DNA of 64,000 bases from Kordiimonas sp. SCSIO 12610 (lineage in GTDB: Bacteria > Pseudomonadota > Alphaproteobacteria > Sphingomonadales > Kordiimonadaceae): positions 3,437,652 to 3,501,651 of the forward strand of contig NZ_CP073747.1 in assembly GCF_024398015.1 (NCBI RefSeq). The letters run 5' to 3'. The notes below the pieces were generated by a model. It saw only the letters and a program-made list of their open reading frames with translations. It had not been told where the DNA came from and made no database searches. Position 1 is the stretch's first letter. The number at the start of each line of letters is the position of its first letter. This document shows positions 17,799 to 27,443 of this stretch, in pieces. The translations under genes were made by a program, and so were the position numbers.

Positions 17799-18659
17799 TT
17801 AAACCCCAAATGCTTCCAGGAATGTTTCAGGTTCAGGGCGCATGCGATAGTTATCGGTCTGGTCAGAAAGAATGATCTTCCCTTCCTTGTCCACCGCTAT
17901 CACTGTCGGCAACACGGTATCACTGTCATAACCTAAAACCTGAAGACCAAAAGGTAGTCCACTTGGCGCTTCAATCCCTAAGATTTTAGCGGCCTTATTA
18001 TTTTTGTCGGTCAAAAAATGAAACGGTATATCAAACTTTCGAGCAAGCTTACGAGTTTCCTTTTCTGGCTGCGGGCTAATCAAAGCAACTTCGATACCTG
18101 CATCGATCAAACGTTTATAAGCTGCCACAACTTCTTTAATCTGGGCTATACACAGAGGGCACCAGTTCCCTCTAAAGAATAGGTATAATGCAGGCTTCCC
18201 TTCAAAAAAATCCGTCGAAAAAACATTGCCATTTCCATCCACAGCGGCAAAAGACGGCATCACATTGCCAACCTCGATCGCAGGGCTTGGTTTTCTTCCC
18301 AGTGTTGAATACCAATATATATAAGCAAGGAAAAACCCAAACCCCAACACAGCCAATAAATGCGGGATATCAAAAGACTGCGGACCGCCAGTTACCGGGA
18401 ATAATACTAGCCCCAAGCCGACGAGGCCAGTTCCGTATATTAGGGGAAGCTTCGAACCAGTGCGCGGTGTCGTTTGACGGATCATCCAATAGCCTATCAA
18501 AAGAGAAATCGGCAATGATGTCAGTCCAACACCAATCCAAAGCAAACTATATCCATTCGAAATCAGATTATAGATAGAAAAACTTGCCACAATCGTCGAA
18601 TAGGTTAGATAAAACGATATAAATTGCGCTTTGATAAAATTCATCGTCTTCCAAGCCAT
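17799..18659 (-). CDS. Membrane-anchored redoxin (AhpC/TSA-like) protein
   Basis: A 286-residue protein with an N-terminal membrane region of four hydrophobic segments (residues about 8-130), followed by a thioredoxin-fold domain. The redox motif is WCPLC in FFRGNWCPLCIAQIKEVV, which matches the peroxiredoxin/redoxin position and has two cysteines separated by two residues, so it could form an intramolecular disulfide. LISPQPEKETRKLA and PFHFLTDKNNKAAKILG are typical of bacterioferritin-comigratory-type peroxiredoxins. Which side of the membrane the domain faces is not clear. AAGGATA precedes the ATG. Confidence 0.8.
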   Translation of the reverse strand: MAWKTMNFIKAQFISFYLTYSTIVASFSIYNLISNGYSLLWIGVGLTSLPISLLIGYWMIRQTTPRTGSKLPLIYGTGLVGLGLVLFPVTGGPQSFDIPHLLAVLGFGFFLAYIYWYSTLGRKPSPAIEVGNVMPSFAAVDGNGNVFSTDFFEGKPALYLFFRGNWCPLCIAQIKEVVAAYKRLIDAGIEVALISPQPEKETRKLARKFDIPFHFLTDKNNKAAKILGIEAPSGLPFGLQVLGYDSDTVLPTVIAVDKEGKIILSDQTDNYRMRPEPETFLEAFGV

Positions 18660-18689
18660 GATTTATATCCTTCTTACTTTCATTATATC

Positions 18690-19478
18690 TTAAAACGGCA
18701 TTTCACGAACAAGAAACCGTTCATCCACGGGTAACGGATTGTCCGGCAGATGGCTTTGCACTGCTTTCATCCAGTTTAATATCACAGGCCGTGATTTCCA
18801 TGAAAAATCACCTCGCATGCCAATCAACCAAGGCGAAATAATAATTGGGTAAGCCGAAAAATCAGCCAGAGAAGGCAATTTTAATCCACCCAGAAAAGGT
18901 CCGTCCTCGATATGCGCTTCCAATTCGTCCAATATTCTGGATCGCATAATTTCCATTGGTTCACTGCGATCCAGCGTGTTTACCATATCCACAATGAAAG
19001 GCGCGCGCTTAACCCCAACCGGCCACATCAAACGCCACTGAAGCGGAATAGCCGTTCCAAAATTCACAATCTTGGCAAGGCGCCATCCATTTAAAATGGA
19101 ATTAAAACTATTGGTCCAATCAACAGCTTCGCGGAAGCGAGCAGGTATCATGACATCACTGATCCATCGATCAATTGTCCAAATGGTTTGTTTTTCGGCT
19201 TCAGAATTACCTAACAATGGCTTTTCAGGATACCTTTCATCAAGCCATGCACCCAGGTCAGAAGAGTTTTTCCTCCATTCATCATTGATTTCCAGAACAG
19301 GAACCTGAGTTTGCCCAGTGAATTTAATCGCCTCGTTTGTTCTGGGCCGAACATGAACATAGGTGTATGGTAAACCTTTATACTTTAAGTATGCCGACAC
19401 TTTCATAACAAAAGGGCTGGTCGCATAGCCATACAGTTTAATTCTATCCTGACACCCAGTTTCAGTATTATCAGACAT
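18690..19478 (-). CDS. Glutathione S-transferase N-terminal domain protein
   Basis: A 262-residue protein with a thioredoxin-like GST domain (IKLYGYATSPFVMKVSAYLKYKG, then TQVPVLEINDEWRKNSSDLGAWL) and a helical half ending in FLGGLKLPSLADFSAYPI. The substrate is unknown; the second half is longer and more aromatic than in classic GSTs. The ATG at 19478 behind GGTGGTGGG is preferred; the open frame upstream to 19607 is Cys/Trp-rich and looks non-coding. It lies 30 bp upstream of the membrane redoxin on the same strand, a likely two-gene operon in thiol metabolism. Confidence 0.75.
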   Translation of the reverse strand: MSDNTETGCQDRIKLYGYATSPFVMKVSAYLKYKGLPYTYVHVRPRTNEAIKFTGQTQVPVLEINDEWRKNSSDLGAWLDERYPEKPLLGNSEAEKQTIWTIDRWISDVMIPARFREAVDWTNSFNSILNGWRLAKIVNFGTAIPLQWRLMWPVGVKRAPFIVDMVNTLDRSEPMEIMRSRILDELEAHIEDGPFLGGLKLPSLADFSAYPIIISPWLIGMRGDFSWKSRPVILNWMKAVQSHLPDNPLPVDERFLVREMPF

Positions 19479-19671
19479 CGCCCACCACCAGTTTATGAAA
19501 AAGAAAGACCCTAGATTGCACAACTGACATAAACAAGTTTCCAGAACCAGCGCACGGAATTGTGAAGTGGGAAAAGTAGCACGATAAAGGCTTTTGAAAT
19601 ACACCATTGCCTCACAGATGGCTTCATCCGTAACGTAAACATTAAACCTTTTGGATGGTTGGGTGCAAATT

Positions 19672-20127
19672 ATGAAAAACAGTCTATATCTTTTAATTGT
19701 TCTGATAGCGGGACTAATCAGTGCAGCAACACCGTTGAGTGCACAAGACCTGACTTTCCATCAAACACCTGCACAAAAAGCCAACAATGCTCCATACTCT
19801 GAAGCTGTAACCGTAGGAAACATGATCTTTTTCGCGGGTCAAGTTCCCCGTGCCGAAGCTGGCGAGGAATTACCTTCAGATATTCAGGGACAGGCTCATC
19901 TGGTCATGAAGCAAATAGCGGCACTCGCAGAAAAATACGGATCCTCTATGGACCGTGTTGCAAAATGTACCGTTTTTCTAACCGACATACGGGAATGGGC
20001 TTCTTTTAATGAAGTCTATGTTCAATATTTCAAACCCGAGCATCGCCCTGCCCGCAGTGCTTTCGAAGTCGGCGGTTTAGGCCTTGGTTACAAGCTTGAG
20101 GTTGAATGCATCGCCGTTAAAAATTAG
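19672..20127 (+). CDS. RidA family protein with signal peptide (exported)
   Basis: A 151-residue RidA/YjgF-fold protein. Residues 1-24 form a clear signal peptide (NSLYLLIVLIAGLISAATP, cleavage after SAQ), so the mature protein is probably periplasmic, unlike classical cytosolic RidA. The Arg that binds the carboxylate of the substrate is present in HRPARSAFEVGGL. Family markers YSEAVTVGNMIFFAGQVPR and DIQGQAHLVMKQI are intact. RidA proteins hydrolyse reactive imine/enamine intermediates; the extracytoplasmic substrate is unknown. Confidence 0.88.
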   Translation: MKNSLYLLIVLIAGLISAATPLSAQDLTFHQTPAQKANNAPYSEAVTVGNMIFFAGQVPRAEAGEELPSDIQGQAHLVMKQIAALAEKYGSSMDRVAKCTVFLTDIREWASFNEVYVQYFKPEHRPARSAFEVGGLGLGYKLEVECIAVKN

Positions 20128-20155
20128 TGCACACTTCCCTTTATGAAACTGACTT

Positions 20156-20180
20156 AAAGGACGCATTTCGCGTCCTTTTT
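20156..20180 (+). terminator. Rho-independent terminator after the RidA gene
   Basis: Stem AAAGGACGC / GCGTCCTTT with a 5-nt loop, followed by TT and ATC. It lies 29 bp past the RidA stop and just before the convergent stop at 20195; A residues on the other side may let it serve both genes. Confidence 0.85.
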
Positions 20181-20194
20181 ATCTGAACTATGAC

Positions 20195-23100
20195 TTAGGT
20201 CGCATATTCATTTGCTAGAGCCTGCGCCGACACATAATCCGTTTTACCAGTTCCAAGGACCGGAACCTCATCAACAGACTTGACGTATTTGGGTATCATT
20301 AACTCGGATAATCCTTCTCTCTGCAAATATGACCTTAATTCATCTTTGCTCGCGTCTTTGACAGTCGTTAGCAACACAAGTTGCTCACCTTTCTTTGCAT
20401 CAGGAACAGAGAGAACAGCATGCATATTATCAGGCCAAAGCGTAGACACCGCCAGCTCAACTGCGGTTAGGGAAACCATCTCGCCTGCTATTTTCGCGAA
20501 ACGTTTCGCCCGACCCGCGATCTTTACAAAACCATCATCATCCAGCTCTACAATATCGCCTGTGTCGTACCAGCCACCAGCAGGTTCTTCCAAAACACCT
20601 GGTTTCTCATGCCTAAAGTACCCCTTCATGACATTGGGACCGGATACAATCAATTTACCTCCGGCATCGATACCGGGTACTGGTTCCAGTTTATGATCTA
20701 TGCCGGGTAACAATTTACCAACAGTACCGGGCCTTACGTGCATTGGCGTATTAACCGCAAGCACCGGTGCTGTTTCGGTCGCGCCGTATCCCTCAAATAT
20801 GCGAACACCAAACTTGTTTGCATATGTGTTTCTGGTTTCCGGTTTTAGTTTCTCGGCGCCAGCGAAAATATAACGCATAGAGTAAAAATCATACGAATGT
20901 GCAAACCTTGCATATCCGGACAGGAATGTATCCGTTCCAAACATAATGGTTGCATTCGTATCATAAATAAGTTCCGGCACAATTCGGTAATGCAAGGGTG
21001 AAGGATACAAAAATGTCTTAAGGCCCGACAATAGCGGTAACAACAATCCGCCCGTTAACCCAAAAGAATGGAAAATCGGTAAGGCATTAAACACCGTATC
21101 CGCAGGTGAAAAGTCCACACGAGCGCTGATCTGCAATCTATTCGCCTGAATATTTTTATGCGAGAGAACAACACCTTTGGGCATTCCCTCAGAACCAGAT
21201 GTAAATAATATCACCGACGGGTCGTTTGCCTGTGCCTTTGCACTGAGGTGTCGGTGCCAGATCGTAGGCATAAAAGCCATTAACATGCCTTTCAGCTTTG
21301 ACACCAGCCCAATTTTTTCTCTTATATCCTCAAGATAGATAACCTGATGATCTTCTGCCAAGGCTTCTGTGATATGCCCAAGTTCCCCCAGTTCGATGAA
21401 CCTTCTAGAGGTTAAAACTGTTTTGACCTTCGCCGCAGTACAAGCAGCCTTAATATTTTTTATTCCTGTTGAATAATTCAGCATCGCAGGCACACGGCCA
21501 TAAACCTGCAACCCCATAAAGGTTACAACAGCACCAACCGAGTTCGGCAGCAAAAGGCCAACATTTTCACCTGCGCTTGCATATTTTTTCACTTTGCCGC
21601 CAAGAACAAATGATCCCATGATCAATCTTGAATATGTGATGGGGCTACGCTCAATATCCTCAAGGACTACTTGCTTTCGGCCATGCATTTTTTTGGCTTC
21701 CAGAACACTTTCGAACAAAGTTTGCTCAATATTGCTCGTTTGAAACATCAAGTCTGACATTAATTCATAAAGTGCTTCCCCGAGCCATGCACGGCGGGCA
21801 CGCGCCGACAAGCCTTCTGGTGCCTCAAAACGAACCGCTTCCTCAATTGACAGGGTAATCTTGGGAAAAAGCCTCAGTTTCAATAGCCCTTTCAAGCGCG
21901 AAAATGGACTAAATTGCGCGCCATCAATACGAATAGGTAGAATAGGTGCGTTCGAAAGGTTTGCGATCATTCCCGGTCCTTCATAGACCTTCATCAAGGC
22001 ACCCGTTACAGTAAGACGTCCCTCGGGGAAGATAACGATCCGCCGTCCTTTTTTAACTTCCTTAACCAGTGATTTGGTAGACATGGGGTTGGTTGGATCA
22101 ATAGTTAGCAAATCAAAAAGCGCAAACGCAGGCTTTACCCACCAGCGGTTTGCAATGTGCGTATTAATCGCAAACGTAAGCTGATGCGGTAAGAACGCGC
22201 TGATCAATAGGCCATCCAAAAAGGAGGTATGATTTGCAATGATCACTGCCTTATTAGAGACCTTATGGTAGTTCTCGATCCCTTTCACCTCGACGCGGTA
22301 AAACAATTTAAGCACTGTTCTAACAATGGATTGAACCAAATCCTGAGGCAGTAGCCTAACGATATAGATAGCAGCCCCAATGGAAAGCAGGGAAATAACC
22401 AAAAAGATCCCATGGATGGTAAAGTCAAATGCCAGCAACGCAGTTGATAATATTGCGGAACCAACCATGAAAACAGCATTCATAACATTATTGGCGGCAA
22501 TCACTCGTGCTCTGAGGTGTTTTGGACTACGGGATTGAAGAATAGTATACAAAGGAACAATATAGATACCACCTGCAATCGATATCCCAAGTATATCAAG
22601 CAATATCCTCCAACTACCGTCTGCAGTTAAAAAAGCAAAGAGATCAAACTTGGAGCCTGTAACATTTTCAAACCCAACACTGGCAAAATACAAGTCTACA
22701 CCAAAAGCCGCCATGAAAATTGCTGCCACAGGTACAAAGCGAGCTGTAATGGCACCGTTTAACAATCGGTTACACAGCATTGACCCAAGGCCAATACCTA
22801 ATGAAAAAGTAGCAAGCAAAAGCGTGAATACCTTCGCGTCAGCATTTAAGACCAAATCAACATAATTGGGAAACTGAGCGAGATATGTAGCCCCAAAGAA
22901 CCAAAACCAACTGATCCCCATAATGGCCAGATGTAAAACTTCGCGCTTGTGGACCTCCCGGATCAGCGAGAATGTTTCACTGAGAAAATTCTTGTTCACC
23001 TTCAGATCGGGGGCTTTTGGTTCAGCAACTGGTATGTTTCTAGAGGTTAAAAACCCAGCAACTGCAAAAACTACAATCAGGATAGAAACAATCAAAAGCC

Positions 23101-23644
23101 CCGCATCAGGTAATAACCCACCAAGAATAGTACCGATCAATATGGCTAAGAAAGTTCCAGACTCAACAAGTGCATTACCGCCAATTAATTCATTTTCATT
23201 CAAATGGTCAGGAATAATCGCATACTTCAAAGGTCCAAAAAATGTGGACTGCGTCCCCATCAAAAACAGAACAACCATCAACAAAGGAATACTTTTGATA
23301 AAAAACCCAAATGCTCCAATGGCCATAATGCCAATTTCAAACAGCTTTACATACCGGATCAGTTTCGATTTCTCGAGCTTATCCGCTAACTGCCCTGCAA
23401 TTGCTGAAAAGAGAAAGAAAGGGAGAATAAAAAGGCCTGGTGCAAGTGTAACAAGAAAAGTAGCCGTCTCCTCACTGACCAAAAACTCACGTGCTATAAT
23501 CCCGTCAGAAGATACGATACCAAATGTAATGATGGCTACGAGTGCCGTTTTGAAAACATTATCGTTGAAAGCCCCCAAAAACTGCGTTGCAAATAATGGC
23601 CAAAATCGTTTGGTTTTAAAAAGATCAAACTGAGGTTTCGACAT
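20195..23644 (-). CDS. aas: LplT-PlsC-Aas fusion: lysophospholipid transporter, acyltransferase and acyl-ACP synthetase
   Basis: An 1149-residue three-part protein. Residues 1 to about 435 form an MFS transporter like LplT (FATQFLGAFNDNVFKTALV at the start). A PlsC/LPLAT acyltransferase follows, with the HX4D motif (H472...D477, NHTSFLD) and FPEGR. The C-terminal 500 residues are an AMP-binding acyl-ACP/CoA ligase (FTSGSEGMPKG, GYGATETAPVL, YDTGDIVELDDDG). In E. coli lplT and aas are adjacent genes; here all three activities are on one chain, a known architecture in Proteobacteria. It imports lysophospholipid and re-acylates it. ATG 23644 with AAGG nine bases upstream is preferred over the TTG at 23659. 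Confidence 0.93.
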   Translation of the reverse strand: MSKPQFDLFKTKRFWPLFATQFLGAFNDNVFKTALVAIITFGIVSSDGIIAREFLVSEETATFLVTLAPGLFILPFFLFSAIAGQLADKLEKSKLIRYVKLFEIGIMAIGAFGFFIKSIPLLMVVLFLMGTQSTFFGPLKYAIIPDHLNENELIGGNALVESGTFLAILIGTILGGLLPDAGLLIVSILIVVFAVAGFLTSRNIPVAEPKAPDLKVNKNFLSETFSLIREVHKREVLHLAIMGISWFWFFGATYLAQFPNYVDLVLNADAKVFTLLLATFSLGIGLGSMLCNRLLNGAITARFVPVAAIFMAAFGVDLYFASVGFENVTGSKFDLFAFLTADGSWRILLDILGISIAGGIYIVPLYTILQSRSPKHLRARVIAANNVMNAVFMVGSAILSTALLAFDFTIHGIFLVISLLSIGAAIYIVRLLPQDLVQSIVRTVLKLFYRVEVKGIENYHKVSNKAVIIANHTSFLDGLLISAFLPHQLTFAINTHIANRWWVKPAFALFDLLTIDPTNPMSTKSLVKEVKKGRRIVIFPEGRLTVTGALMKVYEGPGMIANLSNAPILPIRIDGAQFSPFSRLKGLLKLRLFPKITLSIEEAVRFEAPEGLSARARRAWLGEALYELMSDLMFQTSNIEQTLFESVLEAKKMHGRKQVVLEDIERSPITYSRLIMGSFVLGGKVKKYASAGENVGLLLPNSVGAVVTFMGLQVYGRVPAMLNYSTGIKNIKAACTAAKVKTVLTSRRFIELGELGHITEALAEDHQVIYLEDIREKIGLVSKLKGMLMAFMPTIWHRHLSAKAQANDPSVILFTSGSEGMPKGVVLSHKNIQANRLQISARVDFSPADTVFNALPIFHSFGLTGGLLLPLLSGLKTFLYPSPLHYRIVPELIYDTNATIMFGTDTFLSGYARFAHSYDFYSMRYIFAGAEKLKPETRNTYANKFGVRIFEGYGATETAPVLAVNTPMHVRPGTVGKLLPGIDHKLEPVPGIDAGGKLIVSGPNVMKGYFRHEKPGVLEEPAGGWYDTGDIVELDDDGFVKIAGRAKRFAKIAGEMVSLTAVELAVSTLWPDNMHAVLSVPDAKKGEQLVLLTTVKDASKDELRSYLQREGLSELMIPKYVKSVDEVPVLGTGKTDYVSAQALANEYAT

Positions 23645-23837
23645 AAATGCGCCCTTCAAATTTATTTTCTATCATCATATTGGCTTGAACTGGAGTATGT
23701 AAACCCTTGTAATGGTTTTAAAATACACTAATGAAGGGACTTAACTGCACGCGCAATTGTGAAAATCTGCGCTTTGCCCATTGCACAGTAAGCTTCTATA
23801 CTCTCAGTATTTTTAATCATTGGATACGTATCATTTT

Positions 23838-24890
23838 ATGGAATCGCTATATTATTCAATTTCGTATGCTTGCCACAGAAAATGCAAACATTGCTACGAC
23901 GATCGCTTTCGCCCGTATGTGAGAGACGCGTTGGAAAATGTTGTTCTTGAGGGTGAACAAGCGCATGAAAAAATAATCCGCAACCTCCCAGATACCATGA
24001 CATATCTTGACCTCCAGAGCACGATTGAGGGCGGTGGTTTTGAGAAAAAACAAGGCCGAATTGTCCTTTCAGGCGGCGAGGTTTTAGTGGACCCTGTTCG
24101 TACCCGAATATTGTACCCTGTACTTGAGAAGCTAACGGCTAAATATGAAAATAATGGCGGCATCAGGATCATTGTTCAAACAACGGGCGATCTGGTTACA
24201 GAGGAAATTCTTGATGACCTTCTGTCCCGTGGTGTCTGGATGATTTCTATATCAGGGATGGATGATTATCATGTGGGCATGCAAGGCGATAAAAAAAATG
24301 ACCTGATCGAAAAGCTGGAAACCATGTTTCACGCGAGGAACATGAAACCATCCGGGCACGCCGCCCCCGTTAAAGACTGGTCAGAAGAAGAGGGCCCTGT
24401 CTATCATTTCTTCGGTGCAGAAGACGACGAATGGATCGGCAAATTATGGCCGCGTGGTCGGGCTTGGGAAAATGGCTTATCAAGGGCTACAATCAAGGAT
24501 AATTTCTGCAACAATTGGTCTGGCGGCAAAGGATTTCTCAATCATGGTTATTCAGGATCAGAGGTTTCGATTGAACCCGGCGGGGACATTTACCCATGCT
24601 GCCTGAAAACCAAAGCGCCCTATGGCAACCTAACCGAGGAAAAACTAACGGATATTCTGGATGATCTCTCAGGTCATCCCGTTTTTGAAGCCATAAATGC
24701 TGGAAACCCGGTACGTATGGGAAAAAGCGAAGGCTGGTCGATGGAGCGTTTTTTAGAAGCCTCAAACACCGAAACACCCCAAGGAAAACCTTATGCAAAC
24801 CTATGCATAGGCTGCGACAAATTCCACGCTGAAATCCTAAAACCAATCATCGAAGAACGCCGTAAAAATCGCCTAGCGAAAAACCAATAA
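23838..24890 (+). CDS. Radical SAM/SPASM domain protein, substrate unknown
   Basis: A 350-residue enzyme. The radical SAM cluster CHRKCKHC (C12, C16, C19) is at the very N-terminus and is followed by the LSGGE motif (IVLSGGEVLVDP). The C-terminal part has a SPASM-like Cys set: CN-N-W near the middle, IYPCCLKTKAPYGNL and LCIGCDKFH, so it likely carries an auxiliary Fe-S cluster. SPASM enzymes typically modify ribosomal peptides or proteins. No precursor peptide, peptidase or exporter lies beside it. It is divergent from the aas gene. ATG 23838 (after GGATA) is chosen; a TTG at 23820 is in frame. Confidence 0.85.
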   Translation: MESLYYSISYACHRKCKHCYDDRFRPYVRDALENVVLEGEQAHEKIIRNLPDTMTYLDLQSTIEGGGFEKKQGRIVLSGGEVLVDPVRTRILYPVLEKLTAKYENNGGIRIIVQTTGDLVTEEILDDLLSRGVWMISISGMDDYHVGMQGDKKNDLIEKLETMFHARNMKPSGHAAPVKDWSEEEGPVYHFFGAEDDEWIGKLWPRGRAWENGLSRATIKDNFCNNWSGGKGFLNHGYSGSEVSIEPGGDIYPCCLKTKAPYGNLTEEKLTDILDDLSGHPVFEAINAGNPVRMGKSEGWSMERFLEASNTETPQGKPYANLCIGCDKFHAEILKPIIEERRKNRLAKNQ

Positions 24891-24991
24891 ACGTAATCGA
24901 TCAAACCCTCTGTTCACACCGCCCTAGATATACTAAGGAACAATGTATTATGGTTTCATAATGGATCATCGCAGGCCAAATGGAGGGAAAC

Positions 24992-26491
24992 ATGGCTGAT
25001 AAAATTGGTATCCTATCAATCGACCAGGGAACAACCTCCAGCAGGGCCATTGTCTTCGACAGCAATGCGCAGATTGTCAGTGTCGCACAACAGGAATTCA
25101 CACAGTATTATCCTAACGACGGATGGGTAGAACACGATGCGGAAGAAATCTGGAGCAGTGTTGTCAATGTTTGCCAGCAGGCAATTAACGATGCTGAGAT
25201 AAAAGGGTATCAGATCAAGGCATCAGGTATTACCAATCAGCGCGAAACCACTGTTGTTTGGAACAGAAAAACCGGAAAAGCCATTTATAACGCCATCGTC
25301 TGGCAAGATCGCCGAACCGCAGAAACATGCCGTGTACTTAGCAATCCTGACACTGAGGCTTTTATTAAAGAGACAACAGGCTTACGGCTCGACCCTTATT
25401 TTTCCGCGACAAAAATTGCGTGGATTCTTGATAATGTAGAAGGGGCAAGGAGCCTCGCCAGTATGGGCGAACTCGCGTTTGGTACAATTGACAGCTTCCT
25501 CATATGGCGGCTAACAAACGGGCACGTTCACGCAACCGACGCCACCAATGCCAGTCGGACCAACCTTTATAATATTAAAGAAGGCAAATGGGATGAAGCG
25601 CTCCTAAACCTATTCAATGTCCCTTCGTCCGTCCTTCCAGAAGTTAAAAATTCTGCTGACAATTTCGGCGACATTAGCCCATCCCTGTTTGGCAAAGCCA
25701 TTCCTATTACTGGTGTGGCAGGTGACCAGCAGGCCGCAACAGTTGGTCAGGCATGTTTCGAGAAAGGCGATATCAAGAGCACATATGGAACCGGTTGTTT
25801 CGTGATGCAAAACACTGGTGACGACATCATTTTATCAAACAACCAATTGCTAACCACAATTGCCTATCAATTAGATGATAAACCAACTTACGCGCTCGAA
25901 GGCTCGATTTTTATCGCAGGCGCCGCAGTGCAATGGTTGCGCGATGAACTTGGTGTCATTGAAAATGCGGCCGACAGTGAACGTATGATCGAGGAAGCCG
26001 ACCCAAACACCCATATCTATCTGGTGCCTGCTTTCACTGGTCTTGGAGCACCCCATTGGAACCCAGAAGCGCGCGGTGCAATCTTTGGTCTAACACGCGC
26101 GAGTGGCCCAAATGAATTTGTCCGCGCTGCTGTCGAATCTGTCTGCTATCAAACCCATGACCTGTTGGCAGCCATGAAAGCAGACGGCGCACCCGCAGTA
26201 GCATTGAAAGTTGACGGTGGTATGGTTGCAAACAACTGGATGTGTGATTTTCTATCAAGCATCCTCGAACTATCAGTCCAGCGACCGACAGTGATGGAAA
26301 CAACGGCATTAGGCGCCGCTTATCTTGCTGGCCTAGAAGTTGGTATCTTCAAATCGCTCGACGATATTCGCACAAATTGGAACGTCGACAGCGAATTTAA
26401 TGGCTCGATAGCCTCTGAGCGCCGTGACAACCACTTAGCCAATTGGCAGAAAGCAGTACAAGCGACATTAGCCTATGCTGCTATTGAATAA
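24992..26491 (+). CDS. glpK: Glycerol kinase
   Basis: A 499-residue FGGY kinase that phosphorylates glycerol to sn-glycerol 3-phosphate. The ATP-binding opening [15 protein letters not shown], the substrate segment NQRETTVVW and the second signature in [18 protein letters not shown] are intact, and the length is that of the family. GGAGG sits six bases before ATG 24992. No glpF, glpD or glpR is adjacent, so regulation cannot be read from context. The product feeds glycerolipid synthesis, as does gpsA further right. Confidence 0.95.
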   Translation: MADKIGILSIDQGTTSSRAIVFDSNAQIVSVAQQEFTQYYPNDGWVEHDAEEIWSSVVNVCQQAINDAEIKGYQIKASGITNQRETTVVWNRKTGKAIYNAIVWQDRRTAETCRVLSNPDTEAFIKETTGLRLDPYFSATKIAWILDNVEGARSLASMGELAFGTIDSFLIWRLTNGHVHATDATNASRTNLYNIKEGKWDEALLNLFNVPSSVLPEVKNSADNFGDISPSLFGKAIPITGVAGDQQAATVGQACFEKGDIKSTYGTGCFVMQNTGDDIILSNNQLLTTIAYQLDDKPTYALEGSIFIAGAAVQWLRDELGVIENAADSERMIEEADPNTHIYLVPAFTGLGAPHWNPEARGAIFGLTRASGPNEFVRAAVESVCYQTHDLLAAMKADGAPAVALKVDGGMVANNWMCDFLSSILELSVQRPTVMETTALGAAYLAGLEVGIFKSLDDIRTNWNVDSEFNGSIASERRDNHLANWQKAVQATLAYAAIE

Positions 26492-26507
26492 TCGGTAGGA
26501 GCAAAGA

Positions 26508-27032
26508 TTGCCTTCAACCAACATGAAAATTCGGCTTGCGATATATGATGATATACCGCGCATAATTGAGATCGAACAGCATGGCGGCAGAAAGTTCTCG
26601 GATATTGGTATGGAGTGGGTAACTGAACGTCCTTCTTCGAACAGTCGCGATATCACAGAAGGCATCAATGCAAAATCAATCTTTGTAGCCGTTAATGATC
26701 ATACTCTGGCAGGCTTTATCCATCTGGGTATGGTTGATAATCATGGTCACATATTTGAGGTTTCTGTTGACTATGAACTACAGGGTAAAGGTGTGGGTAA
26801 GTTGCTGATGAATAGTGCGGAAGAATGGGCAAAGCACCATAATTTCAACGCTATCAGCTTAACCACTTTCAAGCATGTTGCTTTTAATGGTCCGTGGTAT
26901 CAATCACTAGGCTATATTGAAACTGATCCAGATGATAAATTACCCGAATTAAAAGCCATTATTGATAGTGAGCGCACAAGCGACCTTAATAAGAGCGAGC
27001 GGATCGCAATGATAAAATCGCTTGATAAATAA
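26508..27032 (+). CDS. GNAT family N-acetyltransferase
   Basis: A 174-residue acyl-CoA-dependent acetyltransferase. The fold opens KIRLAIYDDIPRIIEIEQ, and the acetyl-CoA loop is VDYELQGKGVGKLLMNSAEEWA (Q-x-x-G-x-G/A). The substrate is unknown. The TTG at 26508 has GGAG six bases upstream and is preferred; ATG 26523 is the alternative. It begins 16 bp after glpK and is probably co-transcribed with it, but no functional link is evident. Confidence 0.8.
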   Translation: MPSTNMKIRLAIYDDIPRIIEIEQHGGRKFSDIGMEWVTERPSSNSRDITEGINAKSIFVAVNDHTLAGFIHLGMVDNHGHIFEVSVDYELQGKGVGKLLMNSAEEWAKHHNFNAISLTTFKHVAFNGPWYQSLGYIETDPDDKLPELKAIIDSERTSDLNKSERIAMIKSLDK

Positions 27033-27041
27033 TAAGGTTGA

Positions 27042-27422
27042 TTAACCAGGCCATTTAGCCTGAATCTCTAGAAAATCCATAAAGTCGATCCCAGCTTTTG
27101 TGAGCCATGTTTCGCTCGGCCCCTGCCACCTGTGTTTTTTCCAGTCTACTTTACCACTGGGTTTGAAGGTAATTCCCTCTGCTTTCAGGAAACTACGCTG
27201 ACGATCAGCACCGTCTCGTTCACTAATCGCGCCTGCACTGTTGATCACACGTTGCCAGGGAATATCCTGACCGGACGGTGTTCCCGCCATAGCAAAGCCA
27301 ACAATGCGCGGCGTTGCATTTTTAATCAGCGAGGCAATCATCCCGTAGCTTGCGACCTGCCCGGCCGGAATCTCTTTAACCAACTCATAGATCGCAGGAA
27401 AACTTTTATATTCACGGGCCAT
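27042..27422 (-). CDS. Alkyltransferase-like protein (ATL, MGMT fold without acceptor Cys)
   Basis: A 126-residue protein with the MGMT C-terminal DNA-binding fold (YELVKEIPAGQVASYGMIA, RIVGFAMAG). The acceptor motif PCHRV is replaced by PWQRV (W56), so it cannot take the alkyl group. Proteins of this ATL type bind O6-alkylguanine and hand it to nucleotide excision repair. It follows purT on the minus strand by about 20 bp and may share its transcript. Confidence 0.9.
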   Translation of the reverse strand: MAREYKSFPAIYELVKEIPAGQVASYGMIASLIKNATPRIVGFAMAGTPSGQDIPWQRVINSAGAISERDGADRQRSFLKAEGITFKPSGKVDWKKHRWQGPSETWLTKAGIDFMDFLEIQAKWPG

Positions 27423-27443
27423 AATTTTATACTGCTATATAGA

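Noticed and set aside
22923..23633. 236-codon open frame on the plus strand
   Set aside because: Lies wholly antisense to the LplT-like part of the aas gene; low-complexity basic translation and no ribosome site, so it is a shadow frame.
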